This document shows positions 1-9,100 of a stretch of 11,994 nt of DNA, piece after piece. This stretch comes from Phoronis pallida (lineage: Eukaryota > Phoronida > Phoronidae), in contig JAOXYC010194909.1 in assembly GCA_028565715.1 (NCBI GenBank), forward strand, positions 1 to 11,994, written 5' to 3'. The number at the start of each line of letters is the position of its first letter. The first letter of the stretch is position 1. The position numbers and the translations under genes are program-made. The notes below the pieces were generated by a model that was not told where the DNA came from, ran no database searches, and was given only the letters and a program-made list of their open reading frames with translations.

Positions 1-117
1 TTCCTGCACTACATGGCTGACAGTCAGTAACGGCGATTTTGTTAGTCACATTGTTGAATGTACCACGAGGACATGGAAACTCCGTAGCAAACTTGGTCTT
101 TTTGGGACAGTAGAAAC
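1..117 (-). CDS. Exon e18 of the cysteine-rich repeat protein, cut by the window edge
   Basis: At least 117 nt, phase 1 in. The acceptor is tatcttgcag. No donor is seen, so the exon continues past position 1. Four cysteines: GFYCPKK, FPCPRGTFNN, TDCQPCSAG. It pairs with e8 (ATEFPCPRGTFNN versus ATQHPCPTGTFNN). One NVT sequon is present. The last whole codon in the window follows CSAG, so another Y-C triplet is expected just beyond. Confidence 0.85.
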
Positions 118-3100
118 CTGCAAGATATCATAGAGGATTAAAGAAATATTGGTTTTTAAACGAATGAGGGTAATATTAATGATTTCTTGCATATTTATGG
201 AAGAGAATTTTGCAAAGTTCTGTGAATTTTCAAATATGAGTTCAACAAAAAATTAATCCACATCCCTTAATTGAAGATCATTTGAGATTTGTTTTCCCTT
301 ATATTAGAAATTTTATTCTTTCATCTTATAATTAATTTAAAGAAAAACATAAAAGGTTTTAAGGTCTGTGTTAAACCATTTTATTCAAAAGATAGTTGTC
401 AAATAGAGCTTATTTTGGATCTAATCTTCTTTTGGTTTTACTTATAGATTTCTTCTTTAGACTTCTAATAAATACAAATAACATGACATTGTTTTTTGTA
501 GACCTACCTGTCGGGCAGTCAGTGTTATTATATAACACTACGGGTGACATGACGTTATCACAGTAGTATCCCTCTGGGCAGTCTTTACAGCTTGAGGTAC
601 GCAGCTCATCCTGATAGGTTCCCGAGGCACAACGCTGGGGTGCGGAACTTCCACGCGGGCAATAGTGGCCTAGAAAAAGGATAATATCGAACCATTTATA
701 CAATATTGATACGATTTAAAGAAAACACAAAGTGTCAATTACAAAGCATTTTAGTTTCAAATTTGGCAGAAATGATCAACCAGTATACAAAAGAGGTTTT
801 TATACGGAACTATGCTCAATTATGCACGATTTGAACAACCAAATAATATGTATTGCTTTTAAGAAGAATGAATAAGTAAATATCAAATAATACCAATTAA
901 AAATGAGTGAAGTGTACTTTTTCACAAGAATTTGTACCTAGACACCATGATAAAGTCTTCAAACTTCAAATCTTTGCAGTCAAATTAACAATCGAGTGAC
1001 ATTAGTACCACAAAATATTCATTGACAAAAAAACTAATGAGAATACCTACCTAAAGTACAATTGTAACCATACGGAGTCGCCACCTCATTCTGCCCCTCA
1101 CAATAGTATCCAGCATCACACAGATCTGTGGGTTCACTCAGTCCACCACCGGCGCAGTAGTAACTGGGAGTACAGGGGATACAGTCACCGCTGGCGTCAT
1201 TACCAGTGCTGTTCAGGAAGTATCCGGAGCCACAGAGGGTGGGGGAATCACTTCCCTGGGGACAGTAGGCACCCAGGGGACAAATACCACCTGTAAAATG
1301 GGTGTTAATGTTAATGTTGGGTAGATATTATTGAAAACTCTCACCGATATGTAAGCAAATGTTCGGAGCAAAACAACTGATGGACAATCAATTTTTTACT
1401 ATAGTCTTGTTCAAACCATGAAATTTGCTCTTTCAAATACCATCCTACCAATTTTCTGGCTTTGTCAATTCTTAAGCAAAAATTTGACCAAGATTCCAAT
1501 GCGTTTCTAAACCTTTGGTCACATTCTACATTACAAGATTGTGGTATTCACCACAAAATGGTGCTTTTATTAGAAGATTTGTCTTTGTTTAATAGAATTT
1601 CACAACCTAGGATTTGAAGATGCCAACAATATAACGATTGAGTTACCTGTGGTGTTGCCATCATTAGGGTTGGGAAATGTAGCCAAAGAGTGACAATAAT
1701 ACCCCGGATCACACTCCCCGGATGTGGTGTTCTGACCATCCTCGGCACAGTAATGTCCGGGGGTACATGGAGTCGGGTTGACAGACCCTTCAGGACAGTA
1801 GTAGCCCTTTGAGCAGCGGTTTCCATTACTGCCACTAGGTGTTGCTGTGCTGGACGCTCCGGTACAGTAGTACCCCTCTGTACATTTACCATCAGAGATG
1901 CTGTTAGCTGTTCCTTCACAATATTCTCCACCTTTAAAAACAAGAAATTATCATTTTTAATCAGTAGCAATTTCAGGAAATCAAGAAAGAACACAAGTCA
2001 TATTATTTTGAATCTCCAAGCCTAGTCAATAATTCATTGAGTCTCACACTCTAAATTAAGAACTTGTGAAGACAACTCAGCATCCAATGACAATTGAATT
2101 GTTTGTTCCATACGGCAAACAAAGGATATGGTACAACCAATACCTCCAACACTAACCATAAAGGCAAATAAGTTTTTGTTTTATTTCAAAAAGTTGACCA
2201 CCATGTTTAATTTTTAGGCACAAACCTGGACAGTTAAGACAATCAGCTAGCTCCACTTTGGTAGTAAGACTGTTGTAAGTTCCCGCGGGACAAGGATAAT
2301 CATTCCACCATTGTGTACCATTAGGACAGTAATATCCAGTAGGACACACTGTATCATTGTAGAAGACCGTTTCCTCACCACAGTAGTAACCTGAAATTCA
2401 AATTTAAATATAAATGAATGTGACTGACAAATTTAATTAATCCTACCTGTAGTGTTTTTTACCTGAAGACACCCAGACCAAGTAGGGCAGTTTTAGCACT
2501 CTTATCACAATTTTTAACTTGACTGTGTAAACATCGCAATGCAATTTGCCACCTGGATACGAGTTGTAAATACTTTTTCAGTCATGATTTGATATTGCTT
2601 TCAAATCGGTTGCAGATTCTTCTTCTGTCAGTTCCCACGATTCTTCATCAGTATTAGCTGAAGAAGAATTTGTGACAGATTTGAAAGGTATAAGATACAT
2701 CAAATCATATTTCTTAAAAGGTTTTTAAAACTCATATTATTGTCGGATATGAACATTCACTCAATGTCACACTCAGATAATTCTTTTCATTATTTCCTCA
2801 CCTTGTGGGCAAGTCTTGCATTCACTCAGACCTTCTTCGTCAGCATAAGTCCCGTTTGAACACACCAGCGGGTATGTACTAGCGACCCCTCCTGGGCAGT
2901 AGTGACCTACGGGACATATTCCACCATATCCCAGCTGTCTGTAGTCGTAGCAGGTCTCGTTGATGAGGGACGAGGCATTGTTACCATTTGGATATTCACG
3001 GTCGACACCCGAGATACACCAATGACCAGGGGCACAATCACCTAGAAATGATATGCAGTAAATATATTGACATGATGTTATTCTGGACTAAACTCCATTC

Positions 3101-6100
3101 AACAGAATTCACTTCTTCAACAAACTCATGAGTAAGATTTTTCACATGAGTTTAAATAAAAAACAACATATTCTATCATTCTTATACCTGCGTATTTTGA
3201 AAAAATTATCATGCAAATTTCCAAAAGAATTAAAATTTTTCAATTCTCCAACAGTTACTTACCCGAAGGATTACACAGATGTTCGCCATCACAGTATTTC
3301 CCCGCTGGACATGGTTTACACTGGGCCTCCTCGTAGTTGCCTGTCTGGTCGCTATACGTCCCTCGTGGACATGCCTTCTTGTCATATCCTGTACCAGCTG
3401 GACAGTAGTAACCACATGGACAGATTTCACTCTGTCCCGCCAATACGCAGAAGTAACCCGCTGGACAGAGGTTGCAGGCTTCCGCATGTGTGTAGTTGAC
3501 CTATTGGACAATAATTCAACAAAGTCAGTTAAGCAAGTCAAAACTAGAATATTTCATTGATCAATTTACTGGATTTCATACATCATGTGACAATATGTAA
3601 CTACCAAAAACATCAAACTTCAACAGCATAATTATAATAATTCCTTATGACAAGGTCAGAACATCATGAAGACAAAACATAAGAATTAGTTCAAACACTA
3701 GTGTCTTGATTTTGTCAGGGAGCTGAAACCTAGTTGGGTCTGAAAGGTAGAACGTTGGCGTGCCAATTCATGTAAGGGTTATCTACTTATAACCCTTAGG
3801 GGTTAATAAATTTTCCTCGCGTTAATAGAAAGTATGTCTTAAAAAACTTGTTGTGATAAAACTCAATCGGATGATGTTGATAATTGGGCATGCATGTTCA
3901 AAGATAACATCTATTTTGACCAGTGTTAACCTGAAAGGGTTATCTTAGGTGCAACCTACATCGGATGTCAGGACAAATTCCAGGTGACAAGACGGTGTGA
4001 TAAGATTGTGCACATTATCAAAACTGGGTGCACAAGCTGAACACTTCCCTCTGGCTCTCATTTTTAAAAGACTAAGAACATGGTAATGATAGCTGTAGTT
4101 ATAAGTACGATCCTCTTTCTGAGTGGAAATGTTTGGTCTAAAGATGGTCTGAAGAAGGATGTTCCCACTGACCCCCTGATCTCGATGTTTGCAAAGCAGA
4201 AGCTTCTTTTGGAGACAGTAGAAAAAACCCTTCAACTCCTGAATTCAAAGGTTGACAGCAAATTTGACAACCTGGACTCAAAGGTCAATGCACTTGCTTC
4301 TCAAATTGGAAATGTTGACAACCAGTTGGGTGAATTGAAATCAAGAGTGTCGACTGGATGTCCCTTGCATTTTGTTGCCAACACTGTTAGTTGTTACATG
4401 TTCAGTAGAACAAATGCATCAAAGACGGATGCAGAAAAAGTATGTGCAGCATATGGTGCCCACCTTGCGGTGATAGATACACCCAGTGAGCTGGAGGCTC
4501 TGAAAGTACTGATGAGGGAGAACAGAATAACTGACACCTACAACTGGATAGGAGCGAAACGAAAGAACACAAACACTTATGTTTGGGACGGAACAGGTTC
4601 CACAGTTGATTTCAACTGGCGACCAGGTAAATACATCCCTTTTAAAAAACAGCTCTATCCAGTATCTTAAAGAACTGACATTAACAAGTTTGTACAAAAT
4701 ATTGCATATTTTACTTGACATTTCTATCTAAGTTGGCACAATAACTATTCATTTATCATAGAATTTATATGATTGCTTCTATCTTCCCTTTATTCCAGGT
4801 TATTCACCCTCTTCGTATTCAGACCGTAGTGGGTGTGATTGCTTACTTCTGTGGAACTTCCCTAATAGTCGTTCAATCCATGGCACATGGTTGGCCAACT
4901 ACTGTCCCAACAAGTACAATTTTATTTGTGAAATGTGAAAGTACCTACAGTGAAACTTAGCCTGCATGATCTTAATATGAAATTGTACGTCGAATAGATG
5001 CTTTTTAGAAATGAAAAGGATTAAAATTTGTATCTGGTTTCTACTCAGTTTTTACCATTTCATATGGCTGTGTTTCACCAAAAAGTGACGCTCTCTGATG
5101 AGAAACTAGAAAACTGTAAACCCCCCTTAAGTTTGACATAGATTGTAATTATTATGATGACAATAATATACACATTTCAACAAAATATGTCATGCTTTTT
5201 GAAAGACTACCAAATATGCCCTCACATAACAAATATGTGAACAGAGAAAAATGTGTTTGACACTTACGGCACTATTGTTCTTGCAAGGCAGTGGCAAGCC
5301 GTTACCCCCAGGACAATAGTGACCAACGGGACAGTATGTGGAGTTGGGTTGTTGGTAGACTGTCCCCTCCGGACAGTAGTAGCCCGGTCCACATTGTCCA
5401 GTGGGTGCCAGGAGGCCCTCTGTCTCGCAGTAATAGCCAGGTGAACACTGGGTACACTCGGTGGAGTTGGTCAGACCACTTGTGTTGGAGAATGTACCTA
5501 ATTTAAGATAAAATAAAATACAAATTGAAGTAAATGTTTATTAATTATTTCTGTTTTCTTTGACAGATTTATACAAATTTTATCAGAATATTTTCTCTTT
5601 TTCATGGTTTAAGAAAACATCCTTGTCATTTACATATCAGTTTTTTTTTTGTTTCATGCTTTTAACAGATCATGCCAAATTTATAGCATAGATGTGTCAT
5701 TCTACATGTTAGTAGCCAGAGCTATTGTGATCATTTTGAAGTTGAAACTAGAGGCATGACCCCGGGGGCATGACACTTTGGAACTCCTGACTAAGTGGTC
5801 ATTTCTAAAATGTCTATAATTCGTTTAAGTTTCAAACAAGATTTAATGATAAGTTTACTAACCTTTTGGACATGGTGCTGGTACAGCTGTTCCATTAATA
5901 CAGTATGACCCCTCTGGACAAATGATGGGGTCTGGTCTGTTTGAGCCCAGTGGGCAGTAGTAACCAGCATAACACAGACCATTGGGAGCAACAAGGTTAG
6001 AGTCTTGACAGTAGTGACCTGTGAACATAGAATAACAGAATTCCTTTGAATGGAAGATAATCCGCAGTTTTCACGCTTTTCCTTTTGTGCAAATTCAAGG

Positions 6101-9100
6101 GCATAAGGATTATGTTATAAAGTTCACAATACATAGTGTGAAAGTATAGGGAACACTAGAGATTCCTTCAAACATTTAACACCAGTTATAACATACGTTT
6201 TTTATCTGAATTATTAATTAAAAGACAACTGAATGCCAAATAAAAATACTCAAAACAAAGGTAGCAATAGCAATCCACTTGATTTTGATTTTTTGGAGAA
6301 CTGTATTAAAAAAAGAACTGTTATATTACATCCAACTTTGACCTTGCATTCTTTGCAAAGTGTTAAAACACTTTGCAAAGAATGCAAGGTCAAAGTTGGA
6401 TGTTCAAGATGGTTACACTAACTTATAAAATAACATTTTAACAAATCATATTTCTCTTTGTTAAGTCTAGTCTACTTTTATAAAAATGTGACAATTTAGT
6501 CATGAAACATGTCATGTTCCTTTAAAAGTTTTCTTATATGAGCAATTTATTTTTATTTTTTAATATAATTTCTCTAAAAAGTTTTCTACTCACCAGCAGT
6601 ACAGTTTGTACATTGGTCCACATTGACCAGTCCAGTGTTGGCGGAATACGTTGACGGGGGACACTTCTCAGGTTCTGATGTTCCCAGGGGGCAGTAGTGT
6701 CCAGGGGGGCACGTGTTAGCATCAGTCAGTTGGTTAGGTGTGGAAGATGCTGCTTTGCGACGACAGTAGAAACTAAAAAAATATTTGGTAAAAGATATTG
6801 TTAATTGTCTCGCGCTTTGATGGTTAGTGATCAAGAGACTCATATGTCCATACCAATACATCATATGCATTAAGAAAATTCTGGTTATACACATTGTATT
6901 GTAAAAAGAAATGATTGTGTATCGTTTCCATTTTTATTTTTAATGATTATAGTATACATTAAACCAAGGCCAGCGTTGCTTCAAAATTAGGTCACAGAAC
7001 CCTGGTCACTGATGCATCTTACACTAAAAATATTATACTTCAATTAAGACTTCTACACTGTATTCCCCGAAATAAGAGCCCTATCCTGCACAACCTTTTT
7101 GGGTCAATTAATTTTTACAAACAATCTCTCCATCTTGGACCAAATGCCCAGAGCACTAATGAGGTGAATGCGGTAACAATATTTCAACCACCTACCCTTC
7201 AGGACATCGTTTCCAGTATGTAGTCTGTGCTTGTTCATCACAATAATATCCACCTGGGCAATCTGTACACTCACTCTCACTGGCAAGTCCCGTCAGATTG
7301 TTAAATGTTCCCGTAGGACATGGGTGTTGTGTGGCGTATTGTGTTCCAGCCGTGCAGAAATAACCTGGAAAATGAGAAAATAAGTTAACATATTTTTCAT
7401 CAATGAATTCAGTCTCACTGGCAAGTCCATTCAGATTGTTAAATGTTCCCGTTGGACATGGATGTTGTGTGGCGTATTGTGTTCCAGCCGTGCAGAAATA
7501 ACCTGGAAAATAGGAAAACTAGTTTAATTAATAACTTTTTTTGAATACATGAAAAAACATTTTTTCAAATTTCCACAAAAACTTTTAAAAGAGCCCGACC
7601 ATGATGCTTTACTTGGTCTCAAAATAATTTGAGATGAAATTAACTGGCTATGCTCACCTTCTGGACAATAGGTGGCGTTGTACAAGACAACTGGTGACAT
7701 TGTGTTATCACAGTAGAATCCCGCAACACACTCTTTACATGTCGCCTGTGCTGTTTCATCCTGGTAGTATCCCACAGCACATCTGACAGGCTCATGACTT
7801 CCTGTTGGACAGTAGTGACCTGTAAAAAGTTCATTTTTGGTTAAAGCCAAATTATACAAAAATCCACTAGAATGTGTCAGTAATGAGAAACTAGAAACAA
7901 ATCAGTATGAGGCTCTTGGTAGTTCAGTGGTTAAAAATAAAAACATATTTTTAGAATAAAAAAAATTCTCAATATTTGCATTACGATAAGCTATTGTGGT
8001 AACCTGCCAAATTAGTTTTTGGTGATAGGAATGCTGGGTTATTCTAAATATGGCATCTAAAACTCCAAATGTATTCACTTGAACAAGTTTTACTAAGATA
8101 ATTATTTACTGTTAAAACTCGCAAAAAAGATTAACTGACCTTGAGGGCAGGGATAATCCGCTGGGAATTCTTCAACCATTCCTTCTGGACAGTAATAGTT
8201 GGCGCCACATTGCCCGGTAGGGTTGACGTTACCGTATCCAGCACAGTAGTAAGCCGCAGTGCAGTTCATACAGTCACCTACACTTTGTCCGGCTGTGGTG
8301 TTTAGGAAGGTACCAGGGGGACAATAGGTCCCGTTGGCACTTCCTGCTTCACAGTACTGCCCAGCTGGACATACACTGCCTATGAAAGAATTGTGATGAT
8401 GTATGATATGAAATCATTAAAATTAAATATTAAGTATTATCATGAAAGAGAGTAGAGAAGACAAAAGACATAGACAGACTCATATCACAAAGACGATATT
8501 TTGAATCGAAGTTTGCCAACATAACAAAGCAATTTGCAACTCATGCTTTTCTAAGCAAATGATTTCTCCTTTCTGAGACAAGCCTCGCTTTGATGACTGA
8601 TGATGGCAAATAAGGTAAATGTCAACATAATTAGAATATTGTAAATTTATCAGAAAGATGATTTATGCACAAGATTAGTCTGTAACACAGACTGGCTCAG
8701 CTGCCAGTCTGTTCTAACAGCGCAATAAACGAGTTTCGTTGATGATGTCACTCCGCTTAAACTCAATTGTATCTCGATCCCTACTTTCGGTAAGACCCCC
8801 CGCAATTGATACAGTCACTCGACCTGAGTCGAAGGGGCTGGAGTTCAGTCTAGCATGAGATATGCACTGGAAATATTGCTTGAAGAAGAAAAAGAAATTT
8901 TAAAATGTATGTCCAAATCAAAGTTAACTGTAGAACTGTTCAGAAAGGGGATATACCTCTCCCCAAAGCCATTCCAAATTATTTTCCCTAGTTGGACTTT
9001 TTTCAAATTCTTTTACCCTAGGAGGGAAAGTTCTGGGATGTTATGTGCGCTTAATTTTGATTTGTACAGTTCACCAACACAAGCTGTATTATTTACCAGT

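Larger units (their letters stand above)
3501..5267 (-). other. Intron e11-e12, host of the nested lectin gene
   Basis: At 1767 bp it is the largest complete intron and the only phase-0 one (donor GTAAGT, acceptor gtccaatag). It contains the plus-strand lectin gene with its likely promoter cluster and polyadenylation signal. The flanks 3501-3770 and 5040-5267 show nothing else. Confidence 0.88.
8380..9096 (-). other. Intron e5-e6
   Basis: At 717 bp it is the second longest intron (GTAAAT donor, tttcatag acceptor). It contains the 8687-8712 hairpin and one copy of the possible dispersed repeat. An 82-codon open stretch on the plus strand (8855-9103) looks non-coding. Confidence 0.75.

Noticed and set aside
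2588-2729. Minus-strand open stretch of about 45 codons, Glu/Ser-rich, between e13 and e14
   Set aside because: It lacks the cysteine pattern and matching splice sites, and e13 already joins e14 in phase. It may be a remnant of something else, but nothing supports it.
3128-3560. Plus-strand open frames over 3128-3499 and 3279-3560
   Set aside because: They lie mainly opposite exon e12, which has splice sites, in-phase joins and the cysteine pattern. The plus-strand translations have no recognisable features.
4627-4670. Lectin exon 1 reading through to a stop near 4670 as a complete 196-residue protein
   Set aside because: This would drop the second half of the lectin domain. The GT-AG intron joins in phase to a downstream exon carrying the missing GCDC and W-x4-C motifs.
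5253-5506. Plus-strand open frames opposite exon e11
   Set aside because: They mirror a well-supported minus-strand exon and lack any domain pattern of their own.
5098-7897. Identical 15-mer ATGAGAAACTAGAAA at 5098-5112 and 7883-7897
   Set aside because: Similarity does not extend beyond it, and one such AT-rich match is plausible by chance in 12 kb.
7917-7932. tRNA A-box-like string (TAGTTCAGTGG) hinting at a tRNA gene or SINE head
   Set aside because: No B box follows within 60 bases and no cloverleaf can be drawn.
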